Assembly (NCBI GenBank): GCA_046330955.1
Contig: JAXLRT010000001.1
Location: 62,001-126,000, forward strand
Direction of reading: 5' to 3'
DNA: 64,000 nucleotides
Source: JADJPO01 sp046330955
Lineage (GTDB): Bacteria; Actinomycetota; Actinomycetes; Actinomycetales; Kineosporiaceae
Shown here in pieces: positions 15,509-25,293 of this stretch (the stretch's first letter is position 1; every line of letters starts with the position of its first letter). The position numbers were made by a program, and so were the translations under genes. The notes under the pieces were generated by a model that did no database searches, was not told where the DNA came from, and worked only from the letters and a program-made list of their open reading frames with translations.

Positions 15509-15906
15509 GCCACGTCCAACTCGTGCGCCGACAGATAGACGCCGCGGCTGCGGAAGGCAGCGGGTGCGTGGACCATAGCGTCAGCCCGTGCCGCGGGCGT
15601 GTTGAACGGGAACCACAGCCGCTTCAGCGGTCGGAATCCCACCCACTCGGGCGCGCCACGACCGTCGCGGGCGGCCAGGTGCTCGGCGAGCGCCGCGAGC
15701 AGCGCGTCCCACCGTTCGTCCCCTGTCGTGGACGGTGCATTCGCCAGCAGCCGCAGCCGCTCCACCGGCGGCTCCCAGGAGAACTCCTCCAGAAACTCGG
15801 CGAGCAGGCGCCAGCGGAGCTGGCCCTGCGCATCGGCGAGCAGCACGGATAGCCGCGCGAGCGTCATCGGCTCGTAACGAGGCGCGGACGTGGTCTCGGA
15901 GGTCAT
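15505..15906 (-). CDS. uncharacterised partner of the nucleotidyltransferase
   Basis: 133 residues, no named family recognised. MTLARLSVLLADAQGQLRWR and EEFSWEPPVERLRLLANAP suggest an all-alpha N-terminal part, and WVGFRPLKRLWFPFNTPAAR with GVYLSAHELDVA a more extended C-terminus. It overlaps both neighbours by 4 bp (ATGA), so it is co-translated with the nucleotidyltransferase, which is the layout of a toxin-antitoxin or guard pair. Role as antitoxin is a guess. Confidence 0.7.
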   Translation of the reverse strand: MTSETTSAPRYEPMTLARLSVLLADAQGQLRWRLLAEFLEEFSWEPPVERLRLLANAPSTTGDERWDALLAALAEHLAARDGRGAPEWVGFRPLKRLWFPFNTPAARADAMVHAPAAFRSRGVYLSAHELDVA

Positions 15907-16415
15907 GGCGCCGCCCAGAACTGCCGAGGCGCGTAGCCGTCCCGGCGCAGCCAGTGCTCGGTGTAGACGATCCGCTGCGCGGTCACGATCGTCAGCGGGT
16001 CGGTCGGTGGCTCGTCGAGCGACCTCGACCGCTCCACATGGTCGGACTGCCAGCGGAACGCCTCCCAGTAGCCGTCTGCACCCGGATCGTCCCGCAGCAG
16101 CGTCCGGGCCGTCCCGATGACCTGCAGACCACGGCTGCTGGCCTGACCGACCAGGGGCGCGAAGATCCCGAGTGACACCCGCGGGTCCGCAGCCAGGTTG
16201 CGCATCTTCGGCGACCGGGGAGCTGCCGTAAACATCAGTTCCATGCCGAGCGAGTAGTACCGAACAGGTGTCGCCAATGGACCGTCGTCACCCGCCGTCG
16301 CCAGAACGCACATGTTCTGGCCGCTCAGCAGGTTGAGGATGCGCTCCTCAAGCACCTCCCGCGGCAAGGTTCGAGCGGGGCTCGGCCCCGCCAGCCACGG
16401 GTTGGTCACAGGCAT
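15903..16415 (-). CDS. pyridoxamine 5'-phosphate oxidase-fold protein
   Basis: 170 residues. ILNLLSGQNMCVLATAGDDG and PLATPVRYYSLGMELMFTAA are the split-barrel FMN-binding strands; SPKMRNLAADPRVSLGIFAP is also typical. The family includes PNPOx, flavin reductases and many unassigned F420/FMN proteins. First gene of the three-gene unit with 4-bp overlaps; its start is 79 bp from the ychF end. Confidence 0.82.
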   Translation of the reverse strand: MPVTNPWLAGPSPARTLPREVLEERILNLLSGQNMCVLATAGDDGPLATPVRYYSLGMELMFTAAPRSPKMRNLAADPRVSLGIFAPLVGQASSRGLQVIGTARTLLRDDPGADGYWEAFRWQSDHVERSRSLDEPPTDPLTIVTAQRIVYTEHWLRRDGYAPRQFWAAP

Positions 16416-16494
16416 GTCCTACAACTACCAGACCCACTCACGCAGTGGGAGACGCCGCCCCACCGCCCCGGCCGACCGATACCCGGGAGGAGAA

Positions 16495-17568
<1,074 letters not shown>

Positions 17569-17674
17569 GAGGACGAGAGTCTACCGGCGTCAACCTGCGA
17601 CCCGAGCGGCGCGTGATCGGTTAGCGTGGGCCGCCACGGGTCACCGGTGACCGGAACGAGGGGGACGTCGTCGC

Positions 17675-18871
17675 ATGAATCGCACCAGCAGCTCAGACCG
17701 TGAACCCGGACGGCGACTGTCGCGCCTCATGGGCGCCCTCGCGCTGGCCGTGACCACGGCGCTGACGGCCACCGCGGCCACCGTCGTGGCCGCTGCCCCG
17801 GCCCACGCCGCCACGCAGGTGGGCAACGACATCTCCTGGCCGCAGTGCACCGTCGAGCAGGGCGGCTACGGCAACCCGATGCCGGCCACCGACACCGGCT
17901 TCGTCGTCCTCGGGTTGACCCACGGCAGCGCCTTCGTGCCGAACCCGTGCCTGGCCGAGCAGGCCCGCTGGGTACGCGACAACTACCGGCCGTTCCACGC
18001 CTACGCCTTCGCGACCTACCCGACGCGCGCCCAGATCGCGCGCTACGGCAGCTCCGGGCCGTTCCCGTCGAGCACGTATCTCGGCAAGATCCGCAACGTG
18101 GGCTACGCCGAGGCGGCCATCGCCGTCCATGCCCTGCACGGCATCGGGCTGAACCCGCCACGCCTCTGGATCGACGTGGAGAAGAAGGGTCAGCCGTGGG
18201 TGGCGCTCGCCGGCAACCCCACCGCCGCGATCTACAACCGCGCCGTCCTCGAGGGCATGCTCGCCGCGTTCGCCAAGACCAAGATTCCCGCCGGGTTCTA
18301 CAGCAACCCCGACGGCTGGGCCACGATCATGGACGGCTGGCAGCAGCCCGACGTCCCGTTCTGGGCCACGGTCGGCACTCGCGGCCAGGCCGTTGCCGAG
18401 CAGGGGTGCGCCGCCACCGGACTGAACGGTGGGCCGGTTCACCTGGTGCAGTGGTGGGTCAACACGCCCCAGCCGGTCGATTGGGACGTCGCCTGCCCGG
18501 GCCACGAGCTCGCCGCCCCCAAGGTCACGTTGAGTTGGCCGACGATCTCGAGCACCCGCAGCAAGGCCGGCCACACCAGCGTGGTGCTCACCGCCGGCCC
18601 CTCGCGCCGGCAGACCTGGCAGCTCACGGTCACCGATGCCTGCACCGGCAAGCGCATCACCCAGGTCGGCGGCGTCACCTCCGACAAGATCGTCACCACC
18701 TGGCGGGGACGACGTGCCGACGGTTCCCGGGTGCCGCCTGGCGTGTACCGGCTCACCCTGAAGACCGGTACCCGGACGCCGCCGACCGGGCCGGCCTACG
18801 CCCCGTTGCACCAGGTGCTGCCCACCTCGGGCAAGGCCAAGACCTGCATGGCGGTGCGCGCGCTCGGGTGA
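17675..18871 (+). CDS. secreted GH25-like (DUF1906-type) protein with Ig-like C-terminus
   Basis: 398 residues. Signal peptide: basic RRLSRLMGALALAVTT, hydrophobic stretch, AHA-A cleavage near residue 46. The mature protein begins VGNDISWPQC and later has LWIDVEKKGQPW and IPAGFYSNPDGWATIM, the pattern of GH25-like barrel domains with an acidic DxE pair (IDVE) where the catalytic acid sits. Residues ~290-390 (VTLSWPTIS through TYRLTLKTG-like PGVYRLTLKTG) form a FlgD-like Ig domain. Likely cell-wall or polysaccharide acting, but activity is unproven. Confidence 0.75.
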   Translation: MNRTSSSDREPGRRLSRLMGALALAVTTALTATAATVVAAAPAHAATQVGNDISWPQCTVEQGGYGNPMPATDTGFVVLGLTHGSAFVPNPCLAEQARWVRDNYRPFHAYAFATYPTRAQIARYGSSGPFPSSTYLGKIRNVGYAEAAIAVHALHGIGLNPPRLWIDVEKKGQPWVALAGNPTAAIYNRAVLEGMLAAFAKTKIPAGFYSNPDGWATIMDGWQQPDVPFWATVGTRGQAVAEQGCAATGLNGGPVHLVQWWVNTPQPVDWDVACPGHELAAPKVTLSWPTISSTRSKAGHTSVVLTAGPSRRQTWQLTVTDACTGKRITQVGGVTSDKIVTTWRGRRADGSRVPPGVYRLTLKTGTRTPPTGPAYAPLHQVLPTSGKAKTCMAVRALG

Positions 18872-18937
18872 GGCGTCCGGTGGTCATCGGATGATCCATC
18901 CACCATCACCCCCGTTCATGACGCAGACTCAGGGGTT

Positions 18938-20137
18938 GTGGCCTCTCGTCGTCTGCCCCTGCTCGTCGCCGGACAAGTGCTCGGCGGCATCGGCGTCGCC
19001 AGCGGGATCGCTGTCGGTGGCCTGCTGGCCGAGCATGTCTCCGGATCGGCCTCGCTCGCCGGGCTGGCGCAGACGGCCTCGGTGCTCGGCGGCGCGCTGC
19101 TCGCCGTCCCGCTGGCCCATCTGGCCGAACGGCGGGGCCGATCCGCATCGCTGCCGCTCGGCTATCTGATCGCCCTCATCGGCGGGGTCGGGGTGATCAC
19201 CGCCGCGATGCTCGAGCTGTTCCCCCTGCTGCTGCTCGCTATGGCGATGTTCGGTGCGGGCACGGCGGTCGGGCTCCAGGCACGTTACGCCGCGATCGAC
19301 GGCGTCGACGCCCTGCACCGCGGCCGCACCCTGTCGATCGTGGTCTGGGCGACCACCATCGGCTCGGTGCTGGCGCCGAACTTCTCCGGTATCGGCGGCC
19401 GGGTCGGGACGGCGGTCGGCATCCCGGCGCTGGCCGGACCGTTCCTGTTCTCGATCATCGCGTTCGGTGCCGCCGGGGCGCTCACCGCCGTCCTGCCCGG
19501 CGGGCGAACCCCGTTGAGCCACAAGGACTCCGGCGTGACGATGGCCGATGCCTGGCGCGCCGTCCGGACGCGTCCGGCCGCGATCGCCGGCCTGACCGCG
19601 ATGGCCGGGGCACACGCCGCGATGGTCGGCGTGATGGTGATGACCCCGGTACATCTGGGTCACGGCGGTGCCACCCTGCAGATCATCGGCGTGGTGATCA
19701 GCGTCCACATCGCCGGCATGTACGCGCTGAGCCCGGTGATGGGCGTGCTCACCGACCGCTGGGGTCCGCAGCGCACCATCCTGCTCGGCGTGGGCATCCT
19801 GCTGGCAGCGTTGTTCAGCGCCGCGGCCTCGGGCGAGCACCAGCACGTCCAGGTCGGGGTCGCCCTGACCTTGCTGGGGCTGGGCTGGTCGGCCTGCATG
19901 GTGGCCGGGTCGTCCCTGCTGTCGGGCAGCGTGCCGGACGACGTGCGCACCCGGGTACAGGGCGTCGGCGACCTGGTGATGGGCATGACCGCCGCCTCGG
20001 CCGGAGCGCTCGCCGGCCCGGTGCTGGACGCCGCGGGCTACAGCATGCTGTCGCTCGTCGCGATCGGCCTGCTGGTACCGATCGTGCTGCTGGTGCTGCG
20101 CTCCCTGATCACCGTCGCCCCCGCACCCTCCCGATGA
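18938..20137 (+). CDS. major facilitator superfamily transporter
   Basis: 399 residues with about 12 hydrophobic segments. LAGLAQTASVLGGALLAVPL, LAERRGRSASLPLGYL is the loop 2-3 MFS signature (LAERRGR), and MGVLTDRWGPQRTILLGVGI is its second-half counterpart. GTG at 18938. It resembles drug/metabolite exporters of the DHA1 type, but substrate cannot be assigned. Separate gene between the GH25-like protein and rmuC. Confidence 0.9.
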   Translation: MASRRLPLLVAGQVLGGIGVASGIAVGGLLAEHVSGSASLAGLAQTASVLGGALLAVPLAHLAERRGRSASLPLGYLIALIGGVGVITAAMLELFPLLLLAMAMFGAGTAVGLQARYAAIDGVDALHRGRTLSIVVWATTIGSVLAPNFSGIGGRVGTAVGIPALAGPFLFSIIAFGAAGALTAVLPGGRTPLSHKDSGVTMADAWRAVRTRPAAIAGLTAMAGAHAAMVGVMVMTPVHLGHGGATLQIIGVVISVHIAGMYALSPVMGVLTDRWGPQRTILLGVGILLAALFSAAASGEHQHVQVGVALTLLGLGWSACMVAGSSLLSGSVPDDVRTRVQGVGDLVMGMTAASAGALAGPVLDAAGYSMLSLVAIGLLVPIVLLVLRSLITVAPAPSR

Positions 20138-20216
20138 TCACGTAATCCGGGCACGTCACGACGCCGACCCTGAACGCGGCCCCGGTGTTGTCGGTGGTCG
20201 GTGGCACGCTGCGCCC

Positions 20217-21335
20217 ATGACCGCATCGACCCTGCTCGCGCTGCTCGCCGGCCTGCTCGGCGGCGCCGTCCTGACCTGGCTGCTGGCCGTGCCGCTGCAC
20301 CGCGAACGCCTGGCCCGGGCACTCGGTGAGAGCGACCTGTTGCGCGAACGGATCACCGATCTCGAGGGGGCTGCGGCGCAGGATCGCGAGCTGGCCGCCA
20401 CCCTGGCGCCGCTGGCAGGCAGCCTCGGCCGGGTCGAGCAACAGGTGCAGGCGCTGGAACGGGACCGCATCGCGCAGCTGTCGACGCTGAGCGAGCAGCT
20501 CGCCCTGGTGCGAACCCAGACGACGGCGCTGGCGGGGGCGCTGCGCTCGCCGACCTCGCGCGGGGTGTGGGGTGAGGTGCAGCTGCGCCGGGTGGTCGAG
20601 CACGCGGGCATGCTGGCGCGGGTCGACTTCACGCCGCAGGCTCACGTCGCCTCTCCGGACGGCGGCCGTGTGCGTCCCGACCTGGTGGTGCACCTGCCGG
20701 GCGGCAAGAACGTGGTCGTCGATGCCAAGGCGCCGTTGGCCGCATTCCTCGAGGCCAGCGAGACCCCGCTCGATCACCCGGACGGCGCCGCGCGCCGCGC
20801 GCAGGCGGCCGCCGCTCACGCTCGGGCGCTGCGATCCCATGTCGAGGCGCTGGCGGCCAAGGAGTACTGGCGGGCCTTCGATCCCTCCCCCGAGCTGGTG
20901 ATCTGCTTCGTCCCCGGCGAGGCCTTCCTGGCCGAGGCCTGTTCGGCCGACCCGGCGCTGTTGGAGCACGCCATGGCGCGCCGGGTCGTGCTGGCCACGC
21001 CGACCACGCTGCTGGCGTTGCTGCGCACCGTGGCCCTGACCTGGCAGACCGAGGCGCTCAGCGGCTCGGCCCGCGAGGTGTTCACCGTGGGCCGCGAGCT
21101 CTATGCCCGTCTGGGCACCCTGGCCGGTCGCACCACCCAGTTGGGTCGCTCCCTCGAGCGGGCGGTCGAGGACTACAACGGCCTGGTCGGCACCCTCGAG
21201 CGGCGGGTGCTGGTCAGCGCCCGGCGACTGAACGACCTCGAGCTCACCGATGACGAACTGCCCAGCCCGACTCCGCTGCTGCTGACCCGCCGGCCGCTGA
21301 CGGCCCCGGAGCTGCTCGATGACGCCGCTGGCTAG
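20217..21335 (+). CDS. rmuC: DNA recombination protein RmuC
   Basis: 372 residues. A single N-terminal membrane helix (LLALLAGLLGGAVLTWLLAV) precedes a coiled coil (residues ~35-110) and then the RmuC domain with SRGVWGEVQLRRVVEHAGML, PDLVVHLPGGKNVVVDAKAP (PD-(D/E)XK-like core with D and DAK) and YNGLVGTLERRVLVSARRL. RmuC limits inversions at short repeats and is predicted to be a nuclease. 12 bp ahead of argA, same strand. Confidence 0.95.
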   Translation: MTASTLLALLAGLLGGAVLTWLLAVPLHRERLARALGESDLLRERITDLEGAAAQDRELAATLAPLAGSLGRVEQQVQALERDRIAQLSTLSEQLALVRTQTTALAGALRSPTSRGVWGEVQLRRVVEHAGMLARVDFTPQAHVASPDGGRVRPDLVVHLPGGKNVVVDAKAPLAAFLEASETPLDHPDGAARRAQAAAAHARALRSHVEALAAKEYWRAFDPSPELVICFVPGEAFLAEACSADPALLEHAMARRVVLATPTTLLALLRTVALTWQTEALSGSAREVFTVGRELYARLGTLAGRTTQLGRSLERAVEDYNGLVGTLERRVLVSARRLNDLELTDDELPSPTPLLLTRRPLTAPELLDDAAG

Positions 21336-21346
21336 ACTCGCGCGTC

Positions 21347-22744
21347 GTGGAACAGCCCGTCGCAGTGCCGCCCGACGCCCCGACGCACGAGACGCCCGCC
21401 CCCGCGGCGAAGCAGAGCGGCGAGGAGTTCGTGGCAGCGCTGCGCGGGGCCGCCCCGTACGTGCACGCCCATCACGGCCGCACCTTCGTGATCGCCTTCC
21501 CCGGCGAGACCTGCGCTCGGGCGAACTTCGACGAGCTGCTGAGCGACATCGCCCTGCTGTCGAGCCTGGGCGTCAAACTCGTCCTGGTTCACGGTGCTCG
21601 ACCGCAGATCGACAGCGAGCTGGCCATCCGGGGCCTGAGGCCCACCTATGCCGGCGACCTGCGGATCACCGATGACGCCGCCATGACCGCGGTCAAGGCC
21701 GCCGTCGGCGCGCTGCGGATGGACATCGAGGCGGCGCTGTCGAGCAGCCTGGCCAACACCCCCATGGGCGGTGCCCGGATCAAGGTCGTCGGCGGCACCT
21801 GGGTGACCGCCCGACCCGTCGGCGTGCGTGATGGCGTCGACCACCTGCTCACCGGCCAGGTCCGGCGCGTCGACATCGACGCCATCCGCGAGGTACTGGC
21901 CGCCGAGCGGATCGCCCTGCTCTCGCCCGTCGGCTACAGCCCGACCGGGGAGGCCTTCAACCTGCGCAATGCCGAGGTGGCCGAGGCGGTGGCGATCGGC
22001 CTGGGCGCGGACAAGCTCGTGTTCGTGCTCGAGTCCGATCCGGCCACTTGGTCGATCGCTTCGTCGGCCGGCGACGCGGGGCACCTGCTGCTCGGTGAGG
22101 CCGAGCGTTCCCTGGCCGGGCGGCCCGTGATGGACCAGCTCTCGGCCGAGGACCGCAACTGCGTGCGCGCCGGGCTGTCCGCCGGCCGTTCGGGCGTCAA
22201 GCGTGTGCACCTGGTCGGTGCCGGCACGGACGGCGCGCTGCTGCGCGAGCTGTACACCCGGGACGGCGCCGGGCTGATGCTCTACGCCGACACCGATTAC
22301 GAGGCCACCCGGCAGGCCACCATCGAGGACGTCGCCGGCATCCAGGCACTGATCAAACCGCTCGAGGCCGCGGGCATCCTGGTGCCCCGCTCACGCGAGC
22401 AGCTCGAACTCGACATCGACACCTTCTCGGTGCTGGTGCGCGACGGCACCGTGATCGCCTGCCACGCACTGATCGAGTACCCGGACGACGACGCCGCCGA
22501 ATTCGCCTGTGTCGCAGTGCATCCGCAGTATCGCGGTGGGCATCGCGCTCGTAGCTTGCTGATGCGGGCCGAGGTGACGGCCCGGCGGCGTGGGATCTCT
22601 CGGTTGTTCGTGTTGACGACCCGGACGACGCACTGGTTCGTCGAGCACGGGTTCGTCGCGGGTGGGCCGGACGATCTGCCGGTTGCTCGGCAGGCGGCGT
22701 ATGACGCGCGACGGAATTCGCATGTGTTGGTGAAGTCGTTGTAG
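21347..22744 (+). CDS. argA: N-acetylglutamate synthase (classical ArgA type)
   Basis: 465 residues with two domains: an amino-acid-kinase-like part (residues ~25-300; LGVKLVLVHGARPQIDSELA, TPMGGARIKVVGGTWVTARP) and a GNAT part (~310-465; YEATRQATIEDVAGIQALIK, HPQYRGGHRARSLLMRAEVT). It makes N-acetylglutamate from acetyl-CoA and glutamate, the first step in arginine synthesis, and is usually inhibited by arginine through the kinase-like domain. GTG at 21347. No other arg gene is in the window. Confidence 0.92.
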   Translation: MEQPVAVPPDAPTHETPAPAAKQSGEEFVAALRGAAPYVHAHHGRTFVIAFPGETCARANFDELLSDIALLSSLGVKLVLVHGARPQIDSELAIRGLRPTYAGDLRITDDAAMTAVKAAVGALRMDIEAALSSSLANTPMGGARIKVVGGTWVTARPVGVRDGVDHLLTGQVRRVDIDAIREVLAAERIALLSPVGYSPTGEAFNLRNAEVAEAVAIGLGADKLVFVLESDPATWSIASSAGDAGHLLLGEAERSLAGRPVMDQLSAEDRNCVRAGLSAGRSGVKRVHLVGAGTDGALLRELYTRDGAGLMLYADTDYEATRQATIEDVAGIQALIKPLEAAGILVPRSREQLELDIDTFSVLVRDGTVIACHALIEYPDDDAAEFACVAVHPQYRGGHRARSLLMRAEVTARRRGISRLFVLTTRTTHWFVEHGFVAGGPDDLPVARQAAYDARRNSHVLVKSL

Positions 22745-22797
22745 CTCTCGGCCTTCCCTGGGGCGGGTGGGGCGTGGCGGGCGGCCTCGGACGGACC

Positions 22798-22906
22798 GGG
22801 TGGGGGCAGGCGGGGTTGTCGCGCGCGGCGATCCATCCGCGCTCGCAGGCTCGCGCTCCCGCCAGACCCAGCCAGCCGCGCGCGACAACCCCGCCTGCCC
22901 CCACCC
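22798..22906. repeat. 31-bp perfect inverted repeat with 47-bp loop
   Basis: The arms 22798-22828 and 22876-22906 are exact reverse complements. Each begins or ends with GGGTGGGGGCAGGCGGGG or its complement. The loop 22829-22875 shows no coding potential. RNA from either strand would make a very stable hairpin; a terminator for argA, a miniature element or a protein site are all possible. Confidence 0.85.
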
Positions 22907-22915
22907 TCTGCGCTC

Positions 22916-23057
22916 GGCTCGCCTGCGCGAGAACACTCACTACCTCAACCCTGGTGGCGAGCCCGGCGCGAGAACCCATCTGAGGCTCGCCCTTTCACCG
23001 TGAGCCTGGCGCGAGCCACGTGGCACACCGTTCGCAGCGAGTCCGGCACGAGAACCC
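22916..23057 (+). repeat. degenerate ~40-bp tandem repeat units
   Basis: Four related segments begin near 22916, 22957, 23000 and 23037. They share a core like GAGCCCGGCGCGAGAACCC with 2-5 differences each. A weaker fifth may follow near 23080. The units look like an old expansion or a repeated regulatory element. Confidence 0.4.
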
Positions 23058-23321
23058 TTCACCGCCAGAGCCTTTCGCAACTAGCCTGGAGCACGAAGTG
23101 CGACTGCGTCAGCTTCCGCTGCGTGTCCGGCGAGAGGGCGACCCTCCACCGATGCCTTGCCTACCGCGCGTGCGTCTCGATCCGACCCGACCCGCCCGCC
23201 CGCCGACAGGCCACCGACCAGCCTGGGCAGACAGCCGACCCTGGAGCCCGCCTTCCATCATCCCGATTGGCCCTGAAAATCGTTCGGGCGCAAGGCAATT
23301 CGCCTGGCTTGCATCTCGTCT

Positions 23322-23337
23322 TCGAACGTTTGTTCTA
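23322..23337 (+). promoter_or_regulatory. LexA/SOS-like box upstream of the HNH gene
   Basis: TCGAACGTTTGTTCTA differs from the actinobacterial SOS box TCGAACNNNNGTTCGA at one position. It ends 13 bp before the gene's ATG and lies just upstream of a -10-like TAGAAT (23339-23344), where LexA would block initiation. Confidence 0.65.
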
Positions 23338-23350
23338 GTAGAATCGGGGC

Positions 23351-25258
23351 ATGTTCACGCCCGACCTGTTGCACGACGCCGATGCCGAGGTTGCTCGGCT
23401 CGGGGTCGAGAACGCGACGTTGCGGGCGCAGGTCGAGTCCCTGTCGAGCGAGAACCACACGTTGCGCGAACAGGCTGTGAGCCACGAGTCGCGGCTGTCG
23501 GCGCGGGATGCGGTGTGGGGGTGGTTCGGTGGCGGCGGGCCGGAGAACGAGGACGACCGTGACGCTGTGGCGGGAAGGATCTGCCGGACGTTCCTGAAGC
23601 CGGGACAGGTCGAGCCGTCGCTGGTGACCGTTGCCGCGGTGACGTTGGCGCAGTCGCAGCCATCCGGGCTCGCTGATGCGGAAGTGGTGGCGGCGGCGGT
23701 GGCGTGTCGGCAGGCGATCACTCACATCGAACTCACCCAGGCGCAGCTGACTCGGGAGCTGGCGTGGCGGTATCAGGCGCGGCATCCGCAGGAACTGGAT
23801 CTCAGTCTGGAGACGAAGCTGCCGGAATGGGTCCGTGACCCGGAGGAGCGGGCGTTGACGGCGGCGATCGAGGAGGTCGCGGCCGTGGCGCGGACCAGCC
23901 CGTCCGGGCTGCGGGCACGAGTGGAGATGCTGGCGACGTGGCCGGAGGAGCACGGTCGGCTGTATCGGGCGCTGCTGGAGGGGACGATCTCCACGACTCG
24001 GGCGCGGGACATCGCGCGGCAGACCGAGCGCCTGGAGGCGGGTCGGGCTCGGGACTGGGTGGAGAAGATGATCCTGCCGGTCGCCGAGCAACTCGGGGTC
24101 GTGGGGCTGCGGAACCGGATCGAGCGGTTGATCGCCCAAGCTGATCCGGGGGCGTATCGGCGGATCCTGGACGACGCGGCGGCGGAGAAGGACTCCGTCA
24201 AGGTCAGTCAGCAGGGCTATGGGCGGGCCTCCCTGACGTATCGGGGGTCGATCACGAGCATCGCGGACCTGCATGCCGCGTTGCTGCATCGGGTCCAGGC
24301 TGCGGCGTGCCTGAGGGGGTCGGCCACGGGCACCGACTCGGCATCGACTGGTGGCTCGGCGGCGGCGCGGGAGCGGCAGGCGGCGTCGATGGCGCAGATC
24401 GTGTTCGACCTGATCACCGACCCCGGCACCATCACCCCGCTGCTCCCTGCGACACCTCACCCTGGCGGCGATCAGGTCACCAGCGATCACACGCAGGGCG
24501 CCGCTCACACCTCTGGTCGCGCCACCGATAACCCGACCGTCGGACAGCCGACCGACGATCCGGTGACCAAGACCGGGCTGCTCGCAGGCTACGCGGTCAC
24601 CACGCCACCTCCGGCCTGCGCGGGGATCCGGGTCGAACCCAAGGTGTCGTTGAACGTCACCATCCCCTTCCAGGTCCTCGCCGCACTCTGGGCCGGCAAG
24701 CCACCACCCACCGGGACCGGGTGGGTCGAAGCCGCAGGCCACGGACCGATCCCCACCGACGCCCTGGCCGCCATCCTCGACAAGTACGGGAAACGAGCGA
24801 TCTGGCGCTGCCAAGTCCTCGACGACCGACCCGACTCCCCGACCTACGGCACCCTCATCGCCATCGGACGCGCCGCCACCGACCCCGGCTACACGCCCTC
24901 ACCGTTCGTGAAGGCCCTGGTCAAGGCCACCCGGCCACGGTGCTCCCACCCCGGATGCGGCCGGCCCGCGATCGACGCCGACCTCGACCACGTCACCGCC
25001 CACAGCAAGGGCGGCACCACCAGCGAGCAGAACCTGGCCCCGCTCTGCCGGTTCCACCACCTCTTGAAGACCCACGCCGGGTTCACCCCGACCCTCGACC
25101 CGGTGACCGGACAGATCACCTGGCGCACGCCGTCCGGACACACCGTCAACGAACCACCCGACACCCCACCACCGCTGGCAGCCGAAGGCGACCTGCCCGG
25201 CGCCTGGCCCCTGCCACCGACATCCCACAGCTCCGAGGGCCAACCCCCGCCGTTCTGA
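23351..25258 (+). CDS. DUF222 and HNH endonuclease domain protein (13E12 repeat family)
   Basis: 635 residues. Residues ~1-40 are a coiled coil (DADAEVARLGVENATLRAQV), ~60-420 are DUF222 (AMSRAREIARQT-like TRARDIARQTERLEAGRARD), and ~515-600 carry the HNH core: CSHPGCGRPAIDADLDHV, SKGGTTSEQNLAPLCRFHH. The catalytic H of DHV and the CxxxC-type zinc Cys are present. These actinobacterial multicopy proteins are of uncertain function; homologues in M. tuberculosis are DNA-damage inducible. An SOS-like box sits at its promoter, and transcription would be almost leaderless. Confidence 0.9.
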   Translation: MFTPDLLHDADAEVARLGVENATLRAQVESLSSENHTLREQAVSHESRLSARDAVWGWFGGGGPENEDDRDAVAGRICRTFLKPGQVEPSLVTVAAVTLAQSQPSGLADAEVVAAAVACRQAITHIELTQAQLTRELAWRYQARHPQELDLSLETKLPEWVRDPEERALTAAIEEVAAVARTSPSGLRARVEMLATWPEEHGRLYRALLEGTISTTRARDIARQTERLEAGRARDWVEKMILPVAEQLGVVGLRNRIERLIAQADPGAYRRILDDAAAEKDSVKVSQQGYGRASLTYRGSITSIADLHAALLHRVQAAACLRGSATGTDSASTGGSAAARERQAASMAQIVFDLITDPGTITPLLPATPHPGGDQVTSDHTQGAAHTSGRATDNPTVGQPTDDPVTKTGLLAGYAVTTPPPACAGIRVEPKVSLNVTIPFQVLAALWAGKPPPTGTGWVEAAGHGPIPTDALAAILDKYGKRAIWRCQVLDDRPDSPTYGTLIAIGRAATDPGYTPSPFVKALVKATRPRCSHPGCGRPAIDADLDHVTAHSKGGTTSEQNLAPLCRFHHLLKTHAGFTPTLDPVTGQITWRTPSGHTVNEPPDTPPPLAAEGDLPGAWPLPPTSHSSEGQPPPF

Positions 25259-25293
25259 CGTGGCCGGGCTGCGAACGAGGCTGGGCGGGCTGG

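Larger units (their letters stand above)
22745..23321. other. 577-bp intergenic region between argA and the HNH gene
   Basis: No gene is supported here. It contains the 31-bp perfect inverted repeat (22798-22906), a run of degenerate ~40-bp units (22916-23057) and, at its right edge, the LexA-like box. Short open frames in it lack coding signals. Confidence 0.7.

Noticed and set aside
22916..23057. CRISPR array
   Set aside because: Repeats are degenerate, spacing is uneven, and there are no cas genes.
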